Assembly: GCF_947497125.1 (NCBI RefSeq)
Contig: NZ_CANMFI010000005.1
Coordinates: 1 to 64,000, forward strand
Direction of reading: 5' to 3'
Source: an uncultured Polaribacter sp.
GTDB taxonomy: Bacteria > Bacteroidota > Bacteroidia > Flavobacteriales > Flavobacteriaceae
Length of the DNA: 64,000 bases
Shown: one piece after another, positions 19,209 to 27,034 of the stretch
Numbering within the stretch: position 1 is the stretch's first letter
Layout of the letters: each line of letters opens with the position of its first letter
Position numbers and translations under genes: made by a program
The notes under the pieces: model-generated
The model's database searches: none
Told to the model about the DNA's origin: nothing
What the model saw: only the letters and a program-made list of their open reading frames with translations

Positions 19209-19739
19209 ATGAAAAATTTAATTTTAATTGCATTTATAGGAATATTATCCGCTTGCAATGCACAACAAAAAATAACGGCTACAAAAAATCAAAATGGAGA
19301 TTTAGTAGGTATTGCTAATAAAGAATCTTTTGCTGATGATGCTTACAAACAGTGGTTTAATGCTAACTACGACAATTACAATGCAGATAAAGTTACCATT
19401 AGCCAATTAAAAAGAGCTTTAAAAGGCCATACAATTAAAGGTTTTATGGGTACTTGGTGTGGTGATAGTAAAAGAGAAACACCACGTTTTTACAGAGTTT
19501 TAGACGATGCAAATTTCGACTTAAAAAATGTAGAAATGATAACCGTTAACAGAAGTAAAAGAACACCAGATAATTTACAAGAAGGCCTAAATATTTTTAA
19601 AGTACCAACTTTTATTTTTTACAAAAACGGCAAAGAAGTCGGTCGTTTTGTAGAGCGTGTTAGAGAGTCTTTAGAAAAAGACATGCTTAAAATTGTTACT
19701 AACAAAGGATATAAACATTTTTACGACAGAAGCAAGTAA
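19209..19739 (+). CDS. Thioredoxin-fold lipoprotein with a single active-site cysteine
   Basis: The 176-aa product starts with a lipoprotein signal ending in 'LSAC' (Cys16), so it should be anchored to a membrane on the periplasmic side. The thioredoxin-like fold is marked by 'KGFMGTWCGDSKRETP', where Cys84 sits in WCGDS instead of WCxxC. The normal resolving cysteine is replaced by serine. A cis-proline region 'VPTFIFYKNGKEVGRF' follows. With one cysteine it cannot act as a standard dithiol oxidoreductase; thiol-disulfide exchange through a mixed disulfide, or a non-redox role, is possible. Confidence 0.85.
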   Translation: MKNLILIAFIGILSACNAQQKITATKNQNGDLVGIANKESFADDAYKQWFNANYDNYNADKVTISQLKRALKGHTIKGFMGTWCGDSKRETPRFYRVLDDANFDLKNVEMITVNRSKRTPDNLQEGLNIFKVPTFIFYKNGKEVGRFVERVRESLEKDMLKIVTNKGYKHFYDRSK

Positions 19740-19740
19740 A

Positions 19741-20139
19741 ATGATTAACAACACTTTAATTGTAGCTGTAGATTTTGATGGTACCATTGTAGAAGATGCG
19801 TATCCTAAAATTGGTAAGCCACAAATATTTGCTTTTGAAACGCTTAAAAAACTTCAAGAAAAAGGATACAGATTAATTCTTTGGACCTACAGGTCTGGCA
19901 AACCTCTTAAAGAAGCAGTTGCCTTTTGTAAAGAAAATGGTATCGAGTTTTATGCTGTAAATAAAAGTTTCCCAGAAGAAGAATACAATGAAAAATACAG
20001 CCGAAAAATAAACGCAGATCTTTTTATAGACGATAGAAATATTGGCGGTTTTATTGGCTGGACAGCAGTATACAAAGAGCTATTTAATTACGAACCAACT
20101 CCTAAAAAGAAAAAAGGATTGTTCTCTTTTTTAAAATAA
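19741..20139 (+). CDS. HAD-like hydrolase (BT0820-like family)
   Basis: The 132-aa protein begins with the HAD motif I 'VAVDFDGTIVED' (about 8-19), has a motif II-like 'LILWTYRSGKPLKEAV' and a motif IV-like 'ADLFIDDRN' near 103-111. It lacks a cap domain. The frame can be extended upstream into the previous gene, but the ATG at 19741 follows the preceding stop by one base and directly precedes motif I, so I use it. The C-terminus ends in a lysine stretch and 'GLFSFLK'. The substrate is unknown. Confidence 0.82.
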   Translation: MINNTLIVAVDFDGTIVEDAYPKIGKPQIFAFETLKKLQEKGYRLILWTYRSGKPLKEAVAFCKENGIEFYAVNKSFPEEEYNEKYSRKINADLFIDDRNIGGFIGWTAVYKELFNYEPTPKKKKGLFSFLK

Positions 20140-20168
20140 AACCCTCTACGTCTTTCCTTAAAAAATAG

Positions 20169-20176
20169 TAACTTTG
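20169..20176 (+). promoter_or_regulatory. map -7 promoter element
   Basis: TAACTTTG, a full match to TAnnTTTG, ends 17 bases before the map start codon. No clear TTG is present at the -33 position. Confidence 0.55.
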
Positions 20177-20193
20177 CGGTTCAATTTTTTAAG

Positions 20194-21003
20194 ATGATTA
20201 AGATAAAAACCAAAGAAGAAATAGAAATCATGCGCGAGAGTGCATTGGTAGTTTCTAGAACACTAGGCATGCTTGCTAAAGAAGTAAAACCCGGTGTTTC
20301 TACTTTATACTTAGACAAATTAGCAGAAGATTTTATAAGAGCAGAAGGCGCAATACCCGGTTTTTTAGGATTGTATGATTTTCCAAACACGCTTTGTATG
20401 AGTCCGAATACTCAAGTTGTACACGGCATTCCTAATAAAGAACCGTTGCAAGAGGGAGATATCATTTCTATAGACTGTGGTGCTAAGAAAAATGGTTTTT
20501 ATGGAGACCACGCCTACACATTTGCCGTTGGTGAAATTGCAGCTGAAACTAAAAAATTGTTAGACGTTACTAGAGAGAGTTTATACGTTGGTATTAGAGA
20601 GTTTAAAGTAGGCAATAGAGTTGGCGATGTTGGTTTTGCCATTCAAAAATTTACCGAAGACCATGGTTATGGTGTTGTAAGAGAATTGGTAGGTCATGGT
20701 TTGGGAAGAGAAATGCATGAAGATCCAGAAATGCCTAACTACGGAAAAAGAGGTAGAGGTAAAAAATTTGTTGAAGGTATGGTTGTTGCCATCGAACCAA
20801 TGACAAATTTAGGAACTCATAAAATAAGACAACATAGCGATGGTTGGACAATTACAACGCTAGACAACAAACCATCTGCTCATTTTGAACACGATGTTGC
20901 CATTGTAAACGGAAAACCAGAATTACTTTCTACATTTAAATATGTTCATGAAGCATTAGGAATTACAACTAATGAAGAAGATGAATTTAGAGCTTTACGA
21001 TAA
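20194..21003 (+). CDS. map: Type I methionine aminopeptidase
   Basis: Map removes the initiator methionine from nascent proteins. The 269-aa product has the five metal ligands of the family: Asp in 'ISIDCGAKKNGFYGDHAYTF' (two Asp), His in 'VGHGLGREMHE', Glu in 'VVAIEPM' and a C-terminal Glu in 'HFEHDVAIV'. No N-terminal extension is present, so it is the cytosolic type Ia/b core form. Here map is a single gene with its own -7 element and is not in the ribosomal protein cluster. The next gene starts 5 bases after its stop. Confidence 0.96.
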   Translation: MIKIKTKEEIEIMRESALVVSRTLGMLAKEVKPGVSTLYLDKLAEDFIRAEGAIPGFLGLYDFPNTLCMSPNTQVVHGIPNKEPLQEGDIISIDCGAKKNGFYGDHAYTFAVGEIAAETKKLLDVTRESLYVGIREFKVGNRVGDVGFAIQKFTEDHGYGVVRELVGHGLGREMHEDPEMPNYGKRGRGKKFVEGMVVAIEPMTNLGTHKIRQHSDGWTITTLDNKPSAHFEHDVAIVNGKPELLSTFKYVHEALGITTNEEDEFRALR

Positions 21004-21008
21004 CAAAA

Positions 21009-21776
21009 GTGTCTATCTTTAAATCTATATTAAACACTGTACCCAGACCATGGCTTATTAAAATTAGCTATTGGGTAAGGCCTTTTGTTGCTTTCGCATT
21101 AAAGGGAAATCGATTTACAGATCCTATTGATGGTAAATCTTTTCGTAAATTTTTACCTTACGGATATGGAACACAAAGAGAAAACGCACTTTCGCCCTCT
21201 ACTTTATCGTTAGAAAGACACCGACTGCTATGGTTATTTTTAAAAGAGGAAACTGATTTTTTTACTTCAACAAAAAAACAAAAGACGCTACATATTGCGC
21301 CAGAGCAATGCTTTTTAGACCTTTTTAGAAAGCAACATAATTTAGAGTACACTACTTCTGATATAGAATCTCCTATAGCCGACGTAAAAGCCGATATTTG
21401 CAACTTGCCTTTTAAAGACAATGAATTTGATGTTGTTTTTTGCAATCATGTGTTAGAACACATTACTGATGATACAAAAGCGATGCAAGAACTGTATCGA
21501 GTTTTAAAGCCTGGCGGATTTGGTATTTTTCAGATTCCGCAAGATCTTAATAGAGAAAAAACTTTTGAAGACAATACAATTACAGATCGTAAAGAACGCG
21601 CAAGAATTTTTGGCCAATATGACCATGTAAGAGTCTACGGAAGAGATTATTTTGATCGGTTAAGAAATGTAGGTTTTAAAGTTGACGAAGTAAACTACAC
21701 GCAAAAAATAACTCCAGAAAAATTAGAGCGATTCTGTTTGATGAAAAATGAAATTTTACCTGTTTGTTATAAATAG
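21009..21776 (+). CDS. Class I SAM-dependent methyltransferase
   Basis: The 255-aa protein is predicted to start at a GTG codon 5 bases after map. It contains a methyltransferase type 11 core: 'TLHIAPEQC' replaces the usual glycine-rich loop, followed by 'DIESPIADVKADICNLPFKDNEFDVVFCNHVLEHI' features and 'ELYRVLKPGGFGIFQIP'. The N-terminal 75 residues are basic and carry a hydrophobic patch (about 22-33). The substrate is not known. Tight spacing to map suggests one transcript. The opposite-strand apbE gene converges on it. Confidence 0.86.
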   Translation: MSIFKSILNTVPRPWLIKISYWVRPFVAFALKGNRFTDPIDGKSFRKFLPYGYGTQRENALSPSTLSLERHRLLWLFLKEETDFFTSTKKQKTLHIAPEQCFLDLFRKQHNLEYTTSDIESPIADVKADICNLPFKDNEFDVVFCNHVLEHITDDTKAMQELYRVLKPGGFGIFQIPQDLNREKTFEDNTITDRKERARIFGQYDHVRVYGRDYFDRLRNVGFKVDEVNYTQKITPEKLERFCLMKNEILPVCYK

Positions 21777-21803
21777 CAATTAATTAAGATCCTCAAAATA
21801 AAT

Positions 21804-22796
21804 TTAATCATAAGTATAATTAGAGTATTCCTCTAAATTTCCAGCATCATTTATATAAATTAAAATACTTTTAATTTTAGGGTTTTCTTGTAAAAAAAGT
21901 GTTGTTTTTTCTAAACCCATTGCCATAAAAACTGTTGCATAAGCATCTACATCTGCACAATCTAACCCTGCAATTACAGAAGCACTTAACAGATTACTTT
22001 CGAATGCAAAACCAGTTTTAGGGTTGATTGTATGTACATATTTCTGTCCATTTTCGGCTACTCGATACTTTCTGTAATTTCCAGAAGTAGCCATTGCTTT
22101 GTTAGAAAGGTTTATATTTTTAAATCCGGTAGCACCATCAGACTCAATTGGATCTACCAACTTAATTATCCAAGGCTTGTCATTCTTCTTATACCCTTTT
22201 GTTCTTATTTCTCCACCAATTTCTATAAGATAGTTGTGTATGTTTTTAGAATCAAAAAAACGCGCAATAACATCTAGCCCATACCCTTTTGCAATCGAAT
22301 TAAAATCTAAATAAATCTTGTTGTTTTGCTTTATAATTTTATTGTCAATCAATTGTACTTTATCAAAGCCAACATATTTCATTTGTTCATCTACCTGAGC
22401 CTGAGTTAAATTCTGTTTTTCCTTTTTAGGCCCAAAACCCCATGCATTTACTAGATTACCAACTGTAGGATCAAAATACCCATTGGTTTCTTTATAAATT
22501 TTCTTAGATTTTATAAAAACTTCTTTAAAATAGGCATCTACAACAACGGTAGAATCTCCATTATTTATTCTAGAAATATCTGAATCTGGAATGTAGGTAG
22601 ATAATGACTGATTCATCTCAAAAAACAAACTATCTATAGATTTCTGATAATTATTGTTCGCATTTAAATACGTTATTTTGTAAGAGGTGCCAAACACCAA
22701 TCCCTTTAAGGTATAATTGTTATTTTTTGTTGTAGTAGAACAACTTAATAACAACATTGCTATTGTAATTAGTAAAAAGCTTTTTTTAAAGAACAT
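21804..22796 (-). CDS. apbE: FAD:protein FMN transferase ApbE, lipoprotein
   Basis: ApbE attaches FMN covalently to threonine or serine of target proteins such as NqrB and NqrC. The 330-aa form given here starts at the ATG at 22796, which yields a lipoprotein signal 'LLLITIAMLLLSC' with Cys19; the frame is open further upstream but that adds an odd basic-aromatic stretch. FAD-binding features include 'FDPTVGNLVNAWGFG', 'DFNSIAKGYGLDVIARFF', 'EIGGEIRTKG' and 'TINPKTG'. It should act in the periplasm. No nqr gene is in the window. Confidence 0.92.
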   Translation of the reverse strand: MFFKKSFLLITIAMLLLSCSTTTKNNNYTLKGLVFGTSYKITYLNANNNYQKSIDSLFFEMNQSLSTYIPDSDISRINNGDSTVVVDAYFKEVFIKSKKIYKETNGYFDPTVGNLVNAWGFGPKKEKQNLTQAQVDEQMKYVGFDKVQLIDNKIIKQNNKIYLDFNSIAKGYGLDVIARFFDSKNIHNYLIEIGGEIRTKGYKKNDKPWIIKLVDPIESDGATGFKNINLSNKAMATSGNYRKYRVAENGQKYVHTINPKTGFAFESNLLSASVIAGLDCADVDAYATVFMAMGLEKTTLFLQENPKIKSILIYINDAGNLEEYSNYTYD

Positions 22797-22879
22797 TATA
22801 AATCTTTTATATTTACAAAAATAGCGCATAAAGTTTTCATAAAATATCATTATAACTACTTTTTGTAAATACATTTTGT

Positions 22880-22887
22880 TAAATTTG
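22880..22887 (+). promoter_or_regulatory. -7 promoter element of the OmpA-like gene
   Basis: TAAATTTG matches TAnnTTTG and ends 24 bases before the start codon at 22912. It lies in the divergent gap facing apbE. Confidence 0.5.
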
Positions 22888-22911
22888 TTTGATTAATATA
22901 ATTATATAACA

Positions 22912-23757
22912 ATGAAAAAAATATCTTTATTACTACTAACCACTGTTTTATTAAGCTCTTGTGCTCTAAAAAAAGACTTAGTTGCGTTACAAGCTAAGCA
23001 CGATAAAACAAAAACAGAATTAGTAAATGTAAAAGCAAGCTTGCAGAAATGTTTAATTGAAAATGAAAAAGATGCATCGCAAGTTTTTTCTTTAACAGAG
23101 CAAGTAAAGGCTTTAAAAGAAGATAAAAAAGTTGCCTTAAAACAAGTAGAAAACTTAACTGTTTTAACGCAGTCATCTTCTGATAATATTAAAAATGTAA
23201 TTTCTCAATTAAGCGAAAAAGACAAGTATATTAATGGTGTTAGAAAAGCAATGACTCAAAAAGACTCATTAAACCTTGCTATTAAATACCACTTAACTAA
23301 AAACTTAACAGACGGTATACAAGATAAAGACATAGAAGTAAATGTTGAAAAAACAGTTGTTTTTATTTCTATCTCTGATAAACTATTATTTAAAAGTGGT
23401 AGCTACAATGTAACCGATGGTGCGTATACTGTTTTAGAAAAAATTGCTAAGGTTGTAAACGATCAACCTAAAATGGAAGTGATGATTGAAGGTCATACAG
23501 ATACCACTCCTATTAAAAGAAATTTAATGCAAGACAACTGGGATTTATCTGCATTAAGAGCAACCTCTATTACAAGAATTTTACAATATAAATTTGGTGT
23601 AAAACCAGAGCGTTTAATTGCTGCCGGAAGAAGCCAATACATTCCTTTAGCGGGTAATGATAGTGCAGAAGGAAGAGCAAAAAACAGAAGAACAAAAATT
23701 ATTATTATGCCTAAATTAAATCAGTTTTTTGATTTGTTAGAGCAAGATGCTAAATAA
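22912..23757 (+). CDS. OmpA-family peptidoglycan-binding lipoprotein
   Basis: The 281-aa product has a lipoprotein signal ending 'LLSSC' (Cys17), a long coiled-coil region (about 20-100) and a C-terminal OmpA domain (about 150-270). The OmpA domain shows 'MIEGHTDTTPIK' and 'ALRATSITRILQ', with the Asp/Arg positions used to bind diaminopimelate in the cell wall. It probably tethers the outer membrane to peptidoglycan. A strong palindromic terminator follows 20 bases after the stop. Confidence 0.93.
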   Translation: MKKISLLLLTTVLLSSCALKKDLVALQAKHDKTKTELVNVKASLQKCLIENEKDASQVFSLTEQVKALKEDKKVALKQVENLTVLTQSSSDNIKNVISQLSEKDKYINGVRKAMTQKDSLNLAIKYHLTKNLTDGIQDKDIEVNVEKTVVFISISDKLLFKSGSYNVTDGAYTVLEKIAKVVNDQPKMEVMIEGHTDTTPIKRNLMQDNWDLSALRATSITRILQYKFGVKPERLIAAGRSQYIPLAGNDSAEGRAKNRRTKIIIMPKLNQFFDLLEQDAK

Positions 23758-23775
23758 TTTACATAGTTTATCACT

Positions 23776-23806
23776 AAAAAAACCATCTCAATTGAGATGG
23801 TTTTTT
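23776..23806 (+). terminator. Palindromic terminator
   Basis: The stem CCATCTCAATTGAGATGG (23783-23800) is a perfect palindrome flanked by A and T runs, so it can end transcription from both sides: the OmpA-like gene (plus) and the gene at 23841-24206 (minus). Confidence 0.85.
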
Positions 23807-23840
23807 ATTTCATATAATTCTAGTCTTTGTAATAAATTTA

Positions 23841-24206
23841 TTAGGCTATTATTTTAATAAAATCATCAAAGGCTACATAATAAGGTTGATCTTTAAAAAC
23901 AGGGCTGTCTACACTTTCTGCATTTGCTAAACCAACACCTGCAAACCAAACTTTAGCGTTTTGTTTTTGAGCATGATTTTTAAAAGTCTCCATCCAAACA
24001 GTATCATATTCATTTGGGTTTTGCACATTGTTTGTTGCCTTCACTAGCACAAAAATAGTAGGTTCACCTTTTTTAAATAAAACAAATTGGGGATGTCTTT
24101 TTAGCTGACTGTTAATTGCCTGAAATTCATAGCCCATTGCTGTAAGTTTTTTTCCAACGATATTCATTGCCAAATTGTGCAACTCTTGTGGTGTTAAAAT
24201 CTGCAT
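23841..24206 (-). CDS. Conserved Bacteroidota protein of unknown function
   Basis: The 121-aa product is soluble, with no signal peptide or membrane helix. It has a mixed alpha/beta look with 'HPQFVLFKKGEPTIFVLVKATN' and 'AKVWFAGVGLANAES' strands that resemble the core of restriction-endonuclease-like folds, but I see no convincing PD-(D/E)xK motif. I recall similar short proteins being given an Nqr subunit F name in databases; nothing in the sequence (no ferredoxin cysteines, no flavin motif) supports that. It lies downstream of the DEAD-box helicase gene on the same strand, 30 bases away. Confidence 0.75.
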   Translation of the reverse strand: MQILTPQELHNLAMNIVGKKLTAMGYEFQAINSQLKRHPQFVLFKKGEPTIFVLVKATNNVQNPNEYDTVWMETFKNHAQKQNAKVWFAGVGLANAESVDSPVFKDQPYYVAFDDFIKIIA

Positions 24207-24236
24207 AGTTCTACGGGTGTATTTTTAATATATATT

Positions 24237-25589
24237 TTACTTCTTTTTATTACGTTTGTTGTAGTTTTTATCGCCTCTAGTTTTTGGCTTCTTATATTTT
24301 AAAGCAATTTCTCTTCGGTAAGAACCACCTCTATTTACTTGTTTATTTTTTTCGCTTTTTTCATGAAAAGCTGGTCCAGGAACATACTCTAAAGAGGTTC
24401 TGTTTTTAGAAATACCTTGATCTTCTTTTGGACGCTCATCTTCGGTAAGTAGTTTAGAAATTTCTACACTTTCTGGTAATTCTAAAATAGGAATTTTAAA
24501 ATCCATCAATTTCTCTATAGCTTCTTTTGCCTCTTGTTCTTTTTCTGTAGAAAAGAGAATTGTTTTTCCTTCTTTCTCTGCACGACCTGTTCTACCAATT
24601 CTATGCATATAATTCTCTGGAAACTCTGGAGTATCAAAATTAATAACATGAGATACATTCTCAAAATCTAAACCACGTGCCATTACATCTGTTGCAAGTA
24701 ATATTCTGTTTTTTCCTTCATCAAACTGCCTAATAGAGCGTATTCTATAATTTTGTGTTTTATTAGAATGAATAACACACATTTCGTCATTAAAAACCTC
24801 TTCTAAATGCTTAAACAAAAGATCTGCAGTTCTTTTAAAACCAACAAATATTAATACTTTATGGTAAGTTTCTTTGTCATGCAATAAATGATTTAACAAG
24901 TTTACTTTGGTAAAGAAGTTAGGTAAGTTGTAAGAAACTTGTGCAATATTATCTAATGGCGTTCCGCTTAATGCTACCGAAATTTTTTCTGGATTTTTAA
25001 AGAAATCATAGATTAAAGCATCTACATCTTCGGTCATTGTTGCAGAAAACAGTACGTTTTGCCTTCTTTCTGGTATTACATCAAAAATGTTCATCAACTG
25101 AAAACGAAACCCTAAATCTAACATAACATCTACTTCATCAATAACTAATTTCTGAATAGATTTCAATTTTAAAGCATTGCTTAATGCTAAATCATATAAA
25201 CGACCAGGTGTTGCAACAATAATGTCTTGTCCTTGTAATATGGCTTGTTTTTGCGTGTTGATGTTTGTACCACCATAAACGCCTAAAACACGACAATTAA
25301 TGTATTTAGACAACTTTTCAATTTCATCAACAACCTGTATTACAAGCTCTCTGGTTGGCACTAAAACCAACACTCTTGGATGCTGTTGTTTAGAAAATTT
25401 TAAATCTTGAAGAATAGGCAACATATAGGCAAATGTTTTACCAGTACCTGTTTGTGCAATTCCTACTACATCTTTACCAGATCTAACTACAGAAAATGCT
25501 TGTTCTTGAATTGGGGTTGGATTTACAAAGCCCAAATCGTCAATAGCATATTGTAGTTGTCTAGAAATTTCTAAATCTTCAAAAGTCAT
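24237..25589 (-). CDS. DEAD-box RNA helicase
   Basis: The product (450 aa from the ATG at 25589) has the Q motif 'NPTPIQEQA', Walker A 'AQTGTGKT', 'PTRELV', 'TPGRLYD', the DEAD variant 'DEVD', 'SATM' and 'HRIGRTGRAEKEG'. A lysine- and arginine-rich tail (about 400-450) should bind RNA. It resembles RhlE-type helicases involved in RNA remodelling and cold adaptation. A longer frame starts at 25655, but a -7 element at 25605-25612 lies inside that extension, so the shorter start is preferred. Confidence 0.93.
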   Translation of the reverse strand: MTFEDLEISRQLQYAIDDLGFVNPTPIQEQAFSVVRSGKDVVGIAQTGTGKTFAYMLPILQDLKFSKQQHPRVLVLVPTRELVIQVVDEIEKLSKYINCRVLGVYGGTNINTQKQAILQGQDIIVATPGRLYDLALSNALKLKSIQKLVIDEVDVMLDLGFRFQLMNIFDVIPERRQNVLFSATMTEDVDALIYDFFKNPEKISVALSGTPLDNIAQVSYNLPNFFTKVNLLNHLLHDKETYHKVLIFVGFKRTADLLFKHLEEVFNDEMCVIHSNKTQNYRIRSIRQFDEGKNRILLATDVMARGLDFENVSHVINFDTPEFPENYMHRIGRTGRAEKEGKTILFSTEKEQEAKEAIEKLMDFKIPILELPESVEISKLLTEDERPKEDQGISKNRTSLEYVPGPAFHEKSEKNKQVNRGGSYRREIALKYKKPKTRGDKNYNKRNKKK

Positions 25590-25604
25590 TCTTAATATTT
25601 TTTG

Positions 25605-25612
25605 CAAAGATA
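25605..25612 (-). promoter_or_regulatory. -7 promoter element of the DEAD-box helicase gene
   Basis: On the minus strand the sequence reads TATCTTTG, ending 15 bases before the ATG at 25589. It rules out the longer upstream start. Confidence 0.6.
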
Positions 25613-25693
25613 CTATTAATGTTTTTGTGTGGTAAGTTATTATTAAAGAGTTCAAAAAAACAATTTTAAAGAGCTATTATTTATGTAAATGTG

Positions 25694-25701
25694 TAGTTTT
25701 G
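25694..25701 (+). promoter_or_regulatory. -7 promoter element of tatD
   Basis: TAGTTTTG matches TAnnTTTG and ends 17 bases before the ATG at 25719. An earlier in-frame ATG at 25689 lies just upstream of the element and is unlikely to be used. Confidence 0.5.
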
Positions 25702-25718
25702 CTATCTCAATATTTTTT

Positions 25719-26483
25719 ATGATTACAGACACACATACGCATTTATACTCTAGTCAATTTAAAGAAGACCAAGCAGCAATGATGCAGCGAGCAAAAGAAG
25801 CGGGCGTAACTCGTTTTTTTGTACCTGCTATTGATGCTAGCTATACTGATAAAATGCTACAACTAGAAAAAGATTTTCCTGAAGATGTTTTTTTGATGAT
25901 GGGATTGCATCCTACTTATGTAAAAGAAAACTATTTAGAAGAATTGGCACATGTTAAAAAATGGATAGACAAAAGAGATTTTTACGCAATAGGAGAAATT
26001 GGTATTGATTTGTATTGGGATAAAACTTTTTTACAACAACAACAAGAGGCTTTTAAAACTCAAATTAGGTGGGCAAAAGAGAAAAAACTACCTATAAATA
26101 TACATTGTAGAGATGCTTTTGATGAAGTTTTTGAAGTTTTAGAAAGTGAAAAAGGAGCTGATTTAAAAGGTATATTTCATTGTTTTACAGGTACTTTAGA
26201 ACAAGCAGAAAAAGCAATTTCATATAATCTAAAGTTAGGCATTGGTGGTGTTGTAACCTTTAAAAACGGAAAAATTGATCAGTTTTTACATCAAATAGAT
26301 ATAAGTAATATTGTTTTAGAAACCGACGCACCTTATTTAGCGCCTGTACCTTACAGAGGTAAAAGAAATGAAAGTGCTTACATTATTAATGTTGTAGATA
26401 AATTAGTAGATATTTACGATTTACCTTATCAAAAAATTGTAGAAATAACAACGCAGAACGCTAAAGAGATCTTTAATATTTAA
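25719..26483 (+). CDS. tatD: TatD-family metal-dependent hydrolase
   Basis: TatD-type enzymes are TIM-barrel DNases or hydrolases with two divalent metals. The 254-aa product starts 'MITDTHTHLYSS' with the HxH motif, and continues with 'GEIGIDLYWD', 'INIHCRDAFDEV', 'GIFHCFTGTLEQA' and 'LETDAPYLAPVPYRGKRNE'. All family metal ligands appear intact. The ATG at 25719 is preferred over 25689 because it abuts the HxH motif and lies downstream of the promoter element. The stop overlaps the ogt start (TAATG). Confidence 0.94.
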   Translation: MITDTHTHLYSSQFKEDQAAMMQRAKEAGVTRFFVPAIDASYTDKMLQLEKDFPEDVFLMMGLHPTYVKENYLEELAHVKKWIDKRDFYAIGEIGIDLYWDKTFLQQQQEAFKTQIRWAKEKKLPINIHCRDAFDEVFEVLESEKGADLKGIFHCFTGTLEQAEKAISYNLKLGIGGVVTFKNGKIDQFLHQIDISNIVLETDAPYLAPVPYRGKRNESAYIINVVDKLVDIYDLPYQKIVEITTQNAKEIFNI

Positions 26484-26977
26484 TGTTAGAAATACAAACT
26501 ACATATTGTAAAACACCAATTGGCATTGCAAAAATTACTGGCAACAAAAATGGAATTCAAGAGATTACTGTTTTAGAAGAAAGTGAAGTCTCTAAAAATG
26601 ATTTAAGCAAACCTGTACCTTATGATCTACAAGACTGCTATGTTCAATTAGAAGAATACTTTAATGGTAATAGAGCAAGTTTTAATTTGACTGTAAATCC
26701 TAAAGGAACGGATTTTCAAAAAAAAGTTTGGAAATCACTATTAAAAATTCCTTTCGGAAAAACCACTAGCTACCTAGAACAAAGTAAAAAACTGGGAGAT
26801 GTAAAAGCAATTAGAGCAGTTGCTAGTGCAAATGGTAAAAATCCGTTATGGATTGTGATTCCGTGTCATAGAGTTATTGGTTCAGATGGTTCTTTAACAG
26901 GTTATACTGGCGGAATTTGGCGTAAAAAGTGGCTTCTTGCACACGAGAATCCTACAAAACAACAATCGCTATTTTAA
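26483..26977 (+). CDS. ogt: Methylated-DNA--[protein]-cysteine S-methyltransferase
   Basis: The enzyme repairs O6-alkylguanine by irreversible transfer of the alkyl group to its own cysteine. The 164-aa protein has the active-site motif 'IPCHRVIG' (about 134-141), the helix-turn-helix stretch 'TTSYLEQSKKLGDVKAIRAVASANGKNP' and 'GGIWRKKWLLAHE'. There is no AdaA domain. The start codon overlaps the tatD stop by one base, so translation is likely coupled. Confidence 0.95.
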   Translation: MLEIQTTYCKTPIGIAKITGNKNGIQEITVLEESEVSKNDLSKPVPYDLQDCYVQLEEYFNGNRASFNLTVNPKGTDFQKKVWKSLLKIPFGKTTSYLEQSKKLGDVKAIRAVASANGKNPLWIVIPCHRVIGSDGSLTGYTGGIWRKKWLLAHENPTKQQSLF

Positions 26978-27034
26978 TTTTTACAATTGTACATTAAAAT
27001 GCACTTTTTTGCGTTGTATAATGTGTGCTAAATT

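Noticed and set aside
22797..22874. Upstream extension of ApbE
   Set aside because: The inner ATG at 22796 gives a standard lipoprotein signal peptide; the extension would bury it.
23841..24206. NADH-quinone reductase subunit F
   Set aside because: No ferredoxin cysteines, FAD or NADH motifs are present in this 121-aa protein.
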